Shown here: positions 43,848 to 55,296 of the stretch, piece by piece
Position numbering within the stretch: the stretch's first letter is position 1
How the letters are laid out: each line of letters starts with the position of its first letter
Made by a program: the position numbers and the translations under genes
The notes under the pieces: model-generated
Seen by the model: only the letters and a program-made list of their open reading frames with translations
What the model was told of the DNA's origin: nothing
Databases searched by the model: none
Origin: Carposina sasakii
Taxonomy: Eukaryota; Arthropoda; Insecta; Lepidoptera; Carposinidae
NCBI GenBank assembly: GCA_014607495.2
Contig: CP053168.1
Coordinates: 1-64,000, forward strand
DNA: 64,000 bases
Reading direction: 5' to 3'

Positions 43848-44760
43848 CGAACAACACTGAGCCGATTTCATTGCAGAGAGAAGTGAGACAAGGAGATGTT
43901 ATGTTGTGATGCCTTTAAGCTCCTCGAATGGAAAGGAAAGGACTCAGCGTCAATATCAACGGCGAATACATCACTTACCTTCGATTCGCAGACGACATCG
44001 TAGTCATGGCAGAATCGCTAAAGGATCTAAGCACACAATGCTCGACGGCCTCAACCGAGTTTCCCAACAGGTGGGCCTGGAGACGAACATGGACAAGACG
44101 AAGATCATGTCGAACGTCCATGTGCCGCTCACTACTGGTTGAGAGCTCGATGCTCGAAGTTGTTGACGAGTATGTTTACCTGGGACAGACGGTCAAACTA
44201 GGTAGGTCCAACTTTGAGAAGGAGGTAAAGCGAATCCAACTTGGCTGGGCAGCGTTCGGAAAACTACGAAGCTTGTTTGTGTCCCAGACTGGGACTCCCA
44301 GTCCTTAAAGACGAAGGTATTCAAACAGTGCGTGCTGCCGGTGATGACCTACGGTGCCGAGACGTGGTCTCTTATGTGCCTCAAAAAGAAGCTCAGGATC
44401 GCACAGCGAACGATGGACAGCTATGCTCGGGATCTCTGCGGAGGAGAGAAATGAGAGGAAATGAGGAGATCCGCAGATGTACAAAGATCACCGACATAGC
44501 TCAACGGTCTAGCAAGCTGAAGTAGCAATGGGCAGGGCACATAACTCGAAGAACTGATGGCCGAGGGAGTCAGAAACTTCTAGAGTGGATACCACGTATC
44601 GGCAAACGCAGCGTGGAAAGGCTACCCGCGAGGTGGCCGGACGACCTGGCCAAGGTCGCGGGCGTCGGTTGGATGCAGGCTGCTTCCGACCGGTCGGAGT
44701 GGAGGTTGTTGGGGGAGGCCTATGTCCAACATTGGACTTCACAGGGCTGTAAATGATGAC
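43848..44760 (+). pseudogene. RTE-like LINE reverse transcriptase fragment
   Basis: Starts within RT (REVRQGD), then YLRFADDIVVMAESL with the catalytic ADD. DEYVYLGQTVKL and LGWAAFGKLR follow. Several frame changes separate these from the 3' wording (KQCVLPVMTYGAETW, then the terminal SVGRPPRRWPDDLAK-like block). It is 5' truncated, frameshifted at least three times and dead. It lies upstream of the DD41D pseudogene, perhaps inserted in that element. Confidence 0.82.
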
Positions 44761-47189
44761 TGCAAAATAAAGAGTACCTATCATAGGAAGGAGATATTTT
44801 TTTTTATAAATAAGTTGTTATTAGAATAAAGTGAAAAAATTTGGCGCTCGCTACGATCGCGTTTTAATGTTAATACTAAAAGACAAAGAGTATCAAACAA
44901 AGTAGGTATATCTACTAACTTAACCTACTATCGGCTGGGTTAGTACAAAAAATATCCCAGATACGCCACTGCCTGTTACAATGAAATTAGACCTTTTTTT
45001 CGTTAGATGACGAAATATTTATTTCTTTATTTAAAAAAACTAGTGGATGCCCGCGACTTTGTCCGCGTAGACTACAGAAAAAACAAAATGTCGAAACTAT
45101 CCGGGATAAAAATATTTTCCCGAGATAAAAATATTTGCCCGGGATAAAAGTTAGCCTATGTGTTAATCCAGGGTGTCAGCTAACTCCATACCAAATATTA
45201 TTAAAATCGCTCCAGCAGTTTTTACGCGAAAAAGTAACAAACATCCATCCATACATACTCACAAATATTCGCGTTTTTAATATTAGTAGAATGTTCAGAA
45301 ATTATCCAAGTGTGTCCTATTTCTCTTGGTCTAGTCTCGCATATTTAACCCCACGGTCCCGCAAATCTGTGTAAGTATAAAAGTTGGCAATCCTAATCGT
45401 GATACTATAGGTGAATGTGTAAGATTAAGTAAGTAAATAAATCATGATATGGGTGTAATAGTATAACTAATCTAAGCGAGGAGAAATTAATGATATTACG
45501 GTCTGATATCGTCATCAAAGTATCAACCAACATACATAAACATCAGTCCCGATTTGTCCGGTAATATCGACGAGACATCGTCGTGTGTAAAAGCCCTAAT
45601 GTAGAACTAAGCGGTCATCCCGTCCATCGATTTTGAATGGTTGAATGTGATTGAACCTAACTAAACGCACGATATCAACGAATGCATTGAACATCAGTCC
45701 CGGAGGAATATCGATATGTAAGAAAGAGCGCAAATAAATGTTCGAGCGAGCGCGCGCGCCGCGCGGCTTTGCGGCTGTTCAAAGGCGTTGACAAAGAGAC
45801 CGCTCGCTGCTACAAACAAACACCGCCGGTCTGTCGACATGCATGCACGTGTTCAAGGGCGGGCAGCTTTATACGTGCCACCGTCTGTAGCGTGATAGCT
45901 TTCGAATTTCGTTACCTAAATGCTAATACCGACGAAGAATTTATTGTTGTTACGTTAATTTTGACAATGGTGTTTACTGTTTATAATAAATTTTCCGTTA
46001 TTTATGTTATGTGTGACTTCGTCATTTTATTAAACTTGAAATTATTGATGAAGAAGTTTGTGATTGTGATTTTTGCCCTAGAAAAGGTACCTACTTACTT
46101 ACTCGATTGTTTCGTAGCTTAGGTAGCTCGAAAGAACTTAAATTAAGGAAGTTTCCCGCGTATCGCGTAGGTAGTCAATAGTACCTACTACTATTATTAA
46201 TAATTTACACTGTACGTTTCAAGTTAGTGTGCCTACTTAGCTAGGTTATTCCTGTATGTTATGAGGATTAGTAAGAAATAGACACTGGAAACTGGAGAAG
46301 TCTCGATCGATAGCCGGCAAGAGCCCGACCGGGCAATCAGCTGATCGCTGCGAACCATGTTCCTATCATACCTAGTAGGTATTGTGCACCATCTCTCATT
46401 TGTGTGTCCTCGAACTTTTCCACTAAGGATATGATCGTAAATGTAGGTAGGTACCTACTTAATTAATAATAAAAACTAACTTTTTTGTGTTAGTAACAAA
46501 GTAGTAGTTTTGTCTTAGCTGGATTTTTCGTGTTGGTTGTTGCTGCCAGTGTAGCCTAGTGTAGGTTTCTAGGTTAGCCTAGTGTGCTTCGCGCGAGAAG
46601 CTAGAGTAGAACTACTCGTAGCATTACCCACCGCGCGCTGTAACTTGCCTTGGATTTTTGATAGGAAATGTTTGGAATTTAACTAACGTTTCATCGGGAA
46701 AGATGTTTGTTAGTCATGCCTACATGCATTTCTGCCAAAAAATGCAACTTGATAAGTAGACTTTAGACCTCAATATCTTGGAAACCAGACACTTCCCAGG
46801 TAGGTATGCTTCCATGGAGAAAAATGTTTGTGATGATGAGGAGAATGCGTGGTATTCAAAAACGTTGACGACCAAAAAATACCCTGTATAAACACGGCTG
46901 TGTTGCTGAAATAGTAGTATCAAGAATCGCATTATCACGAATAAGATTTTATAGTCACGGTTAGCAAGTGGAGCTAGATTGATCTGACGCATTGTAAAAT
47001 GTATAGATGACGCGAGTCAGTCGTCTATTCACTTCGATATGAGGTGTGTGGTTTTATATCTGGTGTGCTATGTTACCGGCGTTTTGATGTAAGCATTCAC
47101 ATATTTCTACATAATTCAATAAATTAAATATAGCATTAAGGTAATAATTGTTTAATCTGTTTTTATTTTGTCAAAATATACTTTTATTT
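44761..47189. other. Mixed non-coding region with repeat fragments
   Basis: Contains a reversed Helitron-like copy (45040-45290) and a CG-rich block (about 45735-45770). The plus-strand frame 45769-46122 has no recognisable domain, although AAAAG|GTACCT near 46085 could be a splice donor, so a non-coding first exon of a host gene is possible but unproven. A terminal-repeat-like ACCCTG|TA lies at 46881-46888. Otherwise nothing is seen. Confidence 0.4.
45040..45290 (-). mobile_element. Helitron-like non-autonomous element, reversed
   Basis: On the minus strand it begins TCTACTAATATTAAAAACGC and ends GTCGCGGGCATCCACTAG followed by T. Same family as 27055-27249, with the conserved CGCGGACAAAGTCGCGGGC 3' hairpin region. 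A duplicated CCCGGGATAAA-type block lies near 45100-45150. Confidence 0.65.
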
Positions 47190-47530
47190 TCAACCGACTT
47201 CAAGAAAAGGAGGTTCTCAATTCGACCCGTATGTTTTTCTATGTTTGTTACGCGATAACTCCGCCAATTATGAACCGATTTGAACAAATCTTTTTTCGGC
47301 GTATAGGTAATACCTCAAGGGTGGTCCCATTTAAATTTAATAATAAAAAACCAAGGGTGGAAAATTGGGGATGAACTTTTTATACGCAATATCTCCGCCG
47401 ATTATAAACCAATTTGAACGATTATTTTTTTGTTGAATAGGTATTATCAAAAGGGTGGTTTCATGCGAATTTGAAGAAAATATTTCACCCCCAAGGGTGG
47501 TAAATTGGGGATGAACTTTTTTATACGCAA
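47190..47530. repeat. Diverged tandem repeat opening with an ACCGACTTCAA element end
   Basis: Starts AACCGACTTCAAGAAAAGGA, an end shared with the fold-back element at 59831-60610. Two units of about 135-140 bp follow, each with TCCGCCRATTATRAACCRAT, AAGGGTGG and TGGGGATGAACTTTTT. No coding capacity is seen. Confidence 0.65.
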
Positions 47531-47849
47531 CAAACTCTCGAGAACGTTGCAAATTTTCTAGACTTTCCACAACAAGAACTAATCCTGCTTGGTTTGGCGC
47601 AAGTGGCAGCTGCTCAGCGATTTCTGCGACGTCTTTTGCGAACAACACTACTTGTCCCTTGCACCAATCCTGGCAGAATCTGTTCTGCAGCTTCACTATT
47701 TTAAGAAACGGTACCACTCGACATAAAAATCGTTCTTCAAGTTTGGTCAAATTAGCTAGCTCTTCAGGTATTGAGGCAACTGTCATATTATTCCAGAAAG
47801 CAGCCGGTGGTGTTTTTCGTTTTCTAATGTTATTGTGACAACGAGAGCA
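47531..47849 (-). pseudogene. Fragment of a Helitron-type ORF (DUF6570-like region)
   Basis: One open segment without its own start: CSRCHNNIRKRKTPPAAF, then IPEELANLTKLEERFLCRV, GQVVLFAKDVAEIAEQLP and LVLVVESLENLQRSREF. This is the domain found upstream of the helicase in many insect Helitron proteins, a family call from memory. It is cut at both ends, by tandem repeat on one side and gag debris on the other. It may have come from an element like the one that left 59169-59750. Confidence 0.65.
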
Positions 47850-47851
47850 TG

Positions 47852-48644
47852 TTATGAGGATAGATAAGAAGTATAATTTCTTGCTGTTATTATGGTACTT
47901 AACCTACGATTTCTCAAACCATCAGGGAAACATCTAATAGCCTGTTGTTCATTTATTGGTTTTAAAACTTTATAACTTTCGTCATTCCCGTTCGATTGAG
48001 AAATCGTAAGATTAACAAACATTTCTGAAATTTGATTTCCGTACTCATCAATCGTTAAATTATTTTGCCGTGAATTTTGCAACCTGCGCTGAATAGCAGT
48101 TGCAGACTTTTTTGGTAGAAGCTGTAATTTCATGTCCCGTATTAACGCATCGAGATTGGAATAGCTACTCGAGAGTTTTAAGTTTCGCTGTTTGTGATAA
48201 TCTGCTTTTCAGTACAAATTGCATTAACTTTTTCTGAGAATCGAAATCAAGATCAGTTCTATAGTATTCAATTCCATCGATAAGTTGCTTTATACTCGAT
48301 TCTTGATCATTTGAAACCTGCAATAAGCTTAAAGCCTCCTTAAGATCAAATTTGGCCATTTTGCAAATGGGTATTTTATCTAGATTACACAATTCTTTTA
48401 TTTCTGCAGATAGTATGTTAAAATGCTCACAAGTTTCGACAATTTCTAAGTATTCTGTATCATTTAAACTGTCCTTCAAATCGTTTAATTTTAGCAAAAA
48501 GTTATCATAATTAAAAACGATTTCATTGGTTTCTTTTAGTTTTATCTCAACAACATTAGCTGTTCTACCCTTAGGACCCTTTTTAATTAAGTATGTTCTT
48601 ATTTTTAACAAACTATCATAGAGCAAATCTATTTCTTGTGTCAT
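47852..48644 (-). pseudogene. LTR-retrotransposon gag (gypsy/errantivirus-like), frameshifted
   Basis: The first frame (48644-48165) is helical: MTQEIDLLYDSLLKIR, KFDLKEALSLLQV, QLIDGIEYYRTDLDFDSQ. A one-base shift at about 48160 moves the continuation (SNLDALIRDMKLQLLPKKSA ... ISEMFVNLTISQ ... EQQAIRCFPDGL) to another frame, ending at 47852. The order matches the capsid part of insect gypsy/errantivirus Gag. No zinc knuckle, pol or LTR is found beside it; the downstream side is replaced by a Helitron fragment. Confidence 0.65.
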
Positions 48645-49007
48645 TTAGGTATACCTTTATCAATACTATATTTCTAAATAATAATATAAGTACATATGTT
48701 AATTACATACCTTACTGCCGTAATTACAATCGTTATAATATTACACTTACATAAAATGTTATTTAAAACTGTTCGTTGGTTTATATGTATGTTTTATTTA
48801 TTTTCACTGCACCATATTATTTTTTTAACACTAACACTATCGCGCACTTTTGGATTTAATAACAAGGTGAGGAGCAAGCCAGGTTAGCAGGCGACCTCGC
48901 TGTATTGATCATGGCAAAGGTACCGACTCGAAGATGATGATAATGAATAATAATAATATTTAACTTCCAACTGAGGCTTACACTTGCTTTTTCTTGTATT
49001 ATCTTAT

Positions 49008-49286
49008 TCAGACATCTTCTGTCTTTTGGGATCGGAGATCGCGCCGGCGATGACTTAAAGATCTTCTCATAATTTCATTATGTATCCATTTCTTGTGGCA
49101 TTTTTTATATGATCTCACAATAAAGTAAATAGTCCCAATTACGAGAATTGCAGCGATTATCGTAAGTAGTATACTCGTTGTCGATATATGGCTTCTTATT
49201 TGATTGAGCGCTAAATTATTATTGTTTGTGCCTCCCGCGGCATTTTGGGGAATAATTATTTCTTCAGTGCTTTGAGATGATCCCAT
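49008..49286 (-). CDS. Small single-pass membrane protein, unrecognised, upstream of the gag remnant
   Basis: 92 residues. MGSSQSTEE could be N-myristoylated at Gly2 (MGSSxS pattern). A polar Asn-rich stretch, one hydrophobic segment (about residues 37-58, SILLTIIAAILVIGTIYFIV) and a basic tail (YKKCHKKW ... RRSLSHRRRD) follow. It lies about 360 bp upstream of the gag pseudogene on the same strand, so it may be an accessory ORF of that LTR element or the 3' end of another. Its open frame beside a decayed gag is notable. I do not recognise the family with certainty. The gap 48645-49007 holds nothing clear. Confidence 0.5.
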   Translation of the reverse strand: MGSSQSTEEIIIPQNAAGGTNNNNLALNQIRSHISTTSILLTIIAAILVIGTIYFIVRSYKKCHKKWIHNEIMRRSLSHRRRDLRSQKTEDV

Positions 49287-50039
49287 TTTATACTTTTATG
49301 AAATTTTTATTTGCAACACACACACACTTCGCGAGGACAAGGGCCAATATCAAGTTGGCTTGATGCATCTTGCATCGAAAGTCCATATAAGGAACGGAAT
49401 TTATAAATACTTTCGCGACACGGGTGGCCTACTGTTGCGCACTGGCAGGGTCGCCATCAGGCCAGGTCAACTGTGTTCGTGACGCATGTGACATGGTACG
49501 CACACTAACATGGGAAATTAGTGCTTTGTGTGCGTTTTGTATATACACAGAGACACACACGATACACACAAACAACGTTTGTGAATATATGTACCAATTA
49601 TTATTTTTTTAGTTATCCCGCATGGAAATTATTTCCTTACAGCCATTGTCTTCAGCAAAATGATTACTGATTTGTGATAGATTTTAATGATAATAAATGG
49701 AAACGTCGGGAAAATCCTCAAAAACAAGTGTAAATTTGTCAATATAAAAAAATTGTTAAAGCAACTTAGATGCGCCCATAAAATTATATAATATGTGAAG
49801 GGCGCAATGCTGGGTCTTTGCATGCGCCCATGAAGAAATTATGAAGAAAACGACCAAATGTTGCAAGTAATTTGTGTGACTAAAAAGGCCCATTCACCGA
49901 TTAACCAAGTCAAAAACTACTTTTGTATTATTTTGTAATAAACATTTATTATTTTTATAATGCAAAATGGCTATCTGTTTGCCAAACAAGTATATAAATC
50001 TAAACGACTAATGGATACTTACCCAGATAGGTTGGTCAT
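49287..50039. other. No gene seen
   Basis: Non-coding and AT-rich, with CACACACA runs near 49318 and 49553. On the minus strand, sequence just upstream of the small membrane ORF might include an LTR-element leader, but I could not find a primer-binding site or an LTR pair. Confidence 0.35.
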
Positions 50040-50218
50040 TCCGTTAGTTATAAATAATTATAAATTATAAATCAGTAAATTAATTAGTAAATACTTTATC
50101 TAGAAACTGTTACTCTATGGCTGTAAAAATATATAACCATATACCAAACGATATTAAAAAGTTAACTCAAAATATAGGAATTTTTGGTACAAAGCCTACA
50201 TCTTATTTAAAGTAAATA
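50040..50218 (+). pseudogene. 3' end fragment of a LINE ORF
   Basis: A short frame ending at a stop near 50216 reads SMAVKIYNHIPNDIKKLTQN then IFGTKPTSYLK, the C-terminal wording of Jockey/CR1-type LINE polyproteins. The LINE at 24125 ends similarly (YNRINKVYY region). Only about 60 codons are recognisable. Confidence 0.5.
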
Positions 50219-50236
50219 GTATAAAATATATAGGTC

Positions 50237-50320
50237 CTAAATTACTTTTGACTTATGTGTTCCGATATGTTATACCTACATGTATAACATATCGGAACAC
50301 ATAAGTCAAAAGTAATTTAG
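50237..50320. repeat. Perfect 39-bp inverted repeat, 6-nt loop
   Basis: Arms 50237-50275 and 50282-50320 are exactly complementary (CTAAATTACTTTTGACTTAT and so on) around CTACAT. It lies just after the LINE remnant. No target duplication or related copy is seen in the window. Confidence 0.88.
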
Positions 50321-51282
50321 TTATCTTAAATAATAAAGACATACCTACACATAAAAACCCCGCCAAGTTTCTTTGCTGTTCTTATTGTATAACAGAAATG
50401 GCGGATTTTTTGGGATTTGTAATAAATAATAAATTTTGTACATAATGTCATTGAATTAAATGAAATATTTGCATGCTACATATTTTTTGGCGAAACATGG
50501 CTCTGACAGATCTAATAAATGTAATAATGACTTATTGTAATATGTTTTGAGTAAATAAGTAATCATTTCAGTTCTCAAATCAATGCAGAGTAACTTAGTT
50601 TCGTGTTTAGTTAGTATTTGTATATATTCTTACAAATAATTGTATTTTAGTATGAACCTAGTCTAAGTATTAGTATTATCTGATGTTTTAATTATGAATG
50701 TTGTGTTTATCTATAAGTAGCTGTGCTATTACATAATGTTCGTAAAAATAATGTATATCTAAAATCATGTATCATAGTAACAGTTGTTGGTAAACCTAAT
50801 AAAAAAAATATATATATCAAGCAATTTTAAATGATATGTTAAGTAATTAATTATATTTCAATGCTGCGAGTTCTAGTATTGTGAATGTGCCTCTTTTATA
50901 TGTATATTATATGGCAACACGTTAATTCAATTCTTGTAAAGAAATTTATTTAAAAAAATACAATATGGCTGCTAGTTTCCAAACATATTTGTGTATTTTT
51001 TCGGCTGTAAAGCTTCATAATTTACTTTTTCCGCATAAAAAATATCACATTTATACTTTTGGGACAACTATCAAGTGATACTGAATACAGTTTCTTAGTT
51101 TATTGCTCTGAGCCGCTGAAATATGTCGTCAACTATTTGTGCTACAACACTGCTTAAAATGAGATTATATCTCAATATTTGGTTTGTAATTTTTGATATT
51201 GATTACCAGGGCCATTTCATTTCATAATGAATGTTTTTAGTGAAAATATTTATTTGTTTTTAGGTTATACAACCAACCAAAA
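50321..51282. other. No gene seen upstream of the THAP exon
   Basis: AT-rich sequence with LINE-like 3' debris at the start and no coding signal. A splice acceptor (TTGTTTTTAG, ending 51262) precedes the THAP ATG by about 20 bp, so a 5' non-coding exon probably lies further upstream. Confidence 0.4.
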
Positions 51283-51395
51283 ATGGGCAGTGAAGATAAC
51301 GGGTATAGGTAATGCCTAAAGTGTGGTAGTTCACCGTCCAGAGAAAGTGTTTTACTTTATCGATTTCCCAAACCTGGAAAAACCAACTTAATACG
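51283..51395 (+). pseudogene. THAP-domain gene, first coding exon
   Basis: The ATG follows an acceptor. After MGSEDNGYR comes an in-frame TAA, then CLKCGSSPSRESVLLYRFPK and PGKTNLIR, the CxxC and FP elements of a THAP zinc finger. The donor is CG|GTAGGT. It joins in phase to the exon at 55042 (R-CELWAKYC). THAP domains bind DNA in host regulators and in P-element-type transposases; I cannot tell which this was. The TAA suggests it is dead unless translation starts elsewhere. Confidence 0.65.
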
Positions 51396-51464
51396 GTAGG
51401 TACCTTAACAACATAAAATTATGTATATTTGTATAAGTTCCCGTGATTAATAATTAATTGTTTA

Positions 51465-54400
51465 GGGTAAAGGCGGTATAGATGCCTCACTTTTTAAAAT
51501 ATCCTCCTAATTTTGAAAATATTAGTTTTATATAAATAATGTCTATGAATTTATCTACTTCAATCCTTTATGTTTAACTGTGATTTGTTTTTTTGAACCT
51601 ATTAGTTCCAGATTTTGCAGATTTTAGCTTTTTATAGAACTCTTTTGTTGAGGATAGATGCCTATCGGTATGGATAGTTGCCCCACCTTGAAAATACTAT
51701 GAAGAATAGATGCCTGCGGCGCGGGATAGAAGCCCTTCATACTGTATAAACTAAAAAATCAACCAAATTTAATTATGTTTTGAGGACAATTGGTGTTTTA
51801 GCAGTAGAAGGCTACTCCTAAAATAGAAATTGTCTCCTAGAAACACGGTCATAATAATAAAAAGCATTTTGCAGATTCTTAAATCTTTTAATTGTTATCG
51901 TTAGAATAGAATTATCAAATGAGATCAAATAAAATAATAACAATGAAATTCTAAAAATATTTTTTGAACAACATTGGAATTCTAAATACTTAGTTGGTAT
52001 AAAATATTAATTATTAAGTTTAAAAAAATCAAAAACAACAATATAATCTTCCAACATGCATAATCATAAAAGTAATTCTTTTTTAAAAACTAAGATAACA
52101 CAATAAAGATTATCATTTTGTAATCCTACTTAAATGATTCTTAGCCGCAGTTCAGTTTCAGTTTTCCACATTTTGAGCAATAATTTTTGAAAATTGTACA
52201 GGTTTCATGTAGCCAATTCTGGCACATTATACATTGAATCCAATCTGATGTAGATTTCGTTCTTTTATAGTTTTCAAAACATTCTGTACAGTTATCCTTA
52301 AGCTTATCCTGTCCATCTATCTTAGTGCTCTTTACCGGCAAACCTTTAGTTTTCTTTCCCTTAATTTTATATTGCGGTGAATAGTCTTCATCTTCACTGC
52401 TTGAACTGTAAATAATTCGCCGTTTTCGCTGTTCGCGTCCCTGGTTAACTTTTAAATAATCATTTTCTTTATCACATAAATCAGCTAGGTAAACATCATC
52501 GCTATCACTAAAATAATGCTGTTGTTTTTTTTGTTGTCGCTCTTTGTTGCTGGTTTGTTTCTTTGTTTTCTTAAGTACTCTTTTTTCTTTGGTAGTTTCT
52601 ATTTGTTTTTCTTTCCTTTCAGCCACATCCTTCTTTTGTTTAATATTTTTTTTTGAGTTCAAAATATCTGCGGACTGTTTCCACCTCTTAGACATGGTCA
52701 AGGGAATTTTTGGTATAGGTGATGCTTCTATTAAAATTTTCGATGGTGTTTCTGGTTCTATATTACTGCCTAAAATATCTGCAATTGTAGAATCACCAAT
52801 GTCAAAATTACTAATACCTTCTAAAATTTCCGAATCCATCAAGATGCTAGTAGATTCTCTGTCGATTTGAATCTGCGTCAGATTTGGTGGAGAGGAAATA
52901 TTTTCCTGATTATCCAGCTCTATTTCACAAACTAAAGAAGCAGAAGTCTGAGGTAAAGAGGTCTCTGGCCTTTGTTCAACAGGTTCACGGAATACAATAC
53001 TTTCCGAGGCATTGACAAACTCTGGCGTTTGAGCCTGGGTTGTTGACGTTCGATCAACTTGATGAGGTGCACGGGATGTACCAGGATTTTCGCTATTCAG
53101 TGCAGTGTCTGATATCAGAAATGTAGTATCTGGCAAAGCATTTCGGTCAACTGGATAAATACCGCTACCTCTAAAGCCAGCCAGAGCATTTGCAGGTGTG
53201 GCAGCGCGAATCCAAGCGTTGCGTATAAGCTTTCCTGCGTTGTGACGGCTGATCTTTTTATTTGGATTAAGGCGCATAAATTGATTAGTTTCTTGATTAA
53301 AATAAGTTTTAAGTGGCCCAAATACTGCTCTATCTAATGGCTGTAAAGCTGAAGTTGTGTGACTTGGTAAACACAATAAAATTATGTCATTATCTGCAGC
53401 AGTCTGCAGCATATCTGGTGCAGTTGAGTGTGATGAGTGGCCGTCTAAAATAAGCAGAACTTTACCATGCGGCTTCAGAGGTATGAAATGTTCTGTTAGC
53501 CATTTATAGAAAAGCACAGCATTTATATACGCAGATTTTTTGTTCATATATACTTTTGAGCCCATTGGAAGTCCCTCTTCAAATTCTGGTTTCTTATTTA
53601 CACCTTTTATCATAAGAACTGGTGGAAGAAAATTACCAATGGCATTGCAACAGCCAATGATTGTCATTGTTTCACCTTTCTCGGCAGATGTGACTGAATT
53701 GACGACTTTGGCACCTTTTTTCGGTATAACTTTTCCGGGTTTATTATTCAATTGAATGCCGGATTCATCCATATTGTATAATCTTTCCGGTTTATCCAAC
53801 AAATCATTTTCGGTTAAGACTTTGACCAAAAGGTCATAGAAGTTATATACTTCTTCTCTACTCAAACCCTTGGCTCTAGCCACAGATAAGCCTTCAGCTT
53901 GTCTAAAAGACAGTTTTGGATTTCGTTCAATAAAACTTTTGAACCATGCAGCTCCAGCCATTTCGTTTTCGTGGTCAAAATTATGTTTCAGCTTTAGCTT
54001 TTCAGCAAATTGATAAGCTAACATACGAATGGATTGTCTATTTGGGGGAAATCCTGCATCCCCAAGCTTTAGAATGTGCTTTACTAGCCTTTCTTCGTTG
54101 TCAAAATCCAAGCAAGGATGTTTTCCTACAAAAAATAATATCTACGTTCATAAATCTATTAGAAATGTACAGCAATTATTTTAAAAATCAAAGTGAGGTT
54201 CGGAACCCTAAAAATGTAATATCTTGTATAAGATGACCCTTAATACAATACCTAGTGTTTGCTTCGTTGTATTTTTAGCAGCATAACGTCTTCGCAATGT
54301 TCTTGATGGAATTCCAAACTGTCGGGATATTTCGTTTATCCCCATGGTATTTCTGTCCATTTCCTCAAAAGCCGACTGCAATTGTTCTGAAGTCCAAGAA

Positions 54401-54993
54401 CATACTCGAGCTCGCACTCCTTCCTTTCTTTTATACTTTCGTGGCATGATTCTGCTACAACCAGTAAAAATATAAATATACGTCAACACAAAATATAACA
54501 GAACACAGAATATGTTCAAAATATATCTACACTGAAACCTCACATATACATGGTGTACGGAAGGATAGATGCCCCAAGGGGCACCTATACCTCGAAAAAT
54601 CAGGGCAACTATCCTTTTTGATAGGGATAGATGCCCAAGTATTTTTTTTAATAAATAAAAAACAAATGAGCAACCTTTTCCATCTAGATGCATACTTGAT
54701 GAATCAGTATATTGACGTAATAAAAAATATAACAGAATTAATAACTAATTATAAAGTTATACAACAGCAAATACTAACCTTTGAAACTTTGACGTGTTTG
54801 TAAAGTTCGCCGCGGAGATGAATTCACACACGAATGAAACGCGTCCTCACGCTACGACGGCCCGTGGCTAACTGAAGTGCGGGGTGACTGCGGCTTTTAG
54901 TTATACTATTGTTTCTTAGTTGCGAGTTTGGGAAGTTAGGTTTTTTGAAAATGAGGCATCTATCCTACCGGGGCATCTATCCCGCCTTTACCC
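51465..54993 (-). mobile_element. pogo-like DNA transposon C, apparently intact
   Basis: The left end GGGTAAAGGCGGTATAGATG and its inverse at the right (CCCGCCTTTACCC) are flanked by TA (51463-51464, 54994-54995). The word GATAGATGCC recurs at about 51478, 51653, 51703, 54552 and 54627, and inverted at about 54955 and 54972. Length is 3529 bp. It sits in the intron between two THAP exons. Non-coding parts 51465-52140 and 54448-54993 hold only these repeats. Confidence 0.93.
52141..54447 (-). CDS. pogo-like transposase C, two exons, no visible defects
   Basis: Exon 1 is 54447-54252 (MPRKYKRKEGVRARVCSW ... IPSRTLRRRYAAK), a pipsqueak-type HTH, with donor G|GTATTG. Exon 2 is 54125-52141 after TTTTTTGTAG, joining in phase at TL-G-K. 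A CENP-B-like HTH is at NPKLSFRQAEG. All three catalytic Asp are present: YNMDESGIQL, LLILDGHSSHS and LQPLDRAVFGPLK. A long acidic Ser/Thr linker, a Lys-rich nuclear-localisation-like stretch and a C-terminal cysteine finger (CTECFENY ... WIQCIMCQNWLHETC ... CSKC) follow. At about 726 residues it is the only complete member of the four pogo-like copies here and could be active. Confidence 0.92.
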
Positions 54994-55296
54994 TATATGT
55001 ATGTTCACCAACATTTACCCAGTATTAAAATTTCATTACAGGTGTGAATTGTGGGCAAAATATTGCTTTCCCAATCGAAATATTTCAGAAAAAATGTTAT
55101 TGCAACTACAGAGGGTGGCCAAATTATTATACTCAAGCAAAATTTTCTGTATTTTTGTAATATTTTATTGTTCTTGCATAGTTTTATTTTTATTGTTACA
55201 TTTTTTTATTATTTTGAACATATTTCAAATATAAATAAACATTTAAAACTTCAGTTTATTCCTTATCTATACTAAAATAAGAATAAAAAAATATTT

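Noticed and set aside
45769..46122. Plus-strand ORF of 117 codons
   Set aside because: Starts in a CG-rich block and continues as a hydrophobic AT-rich frame without homology that I can recognise. A possible splice donor nearby is not enough to call a gene.
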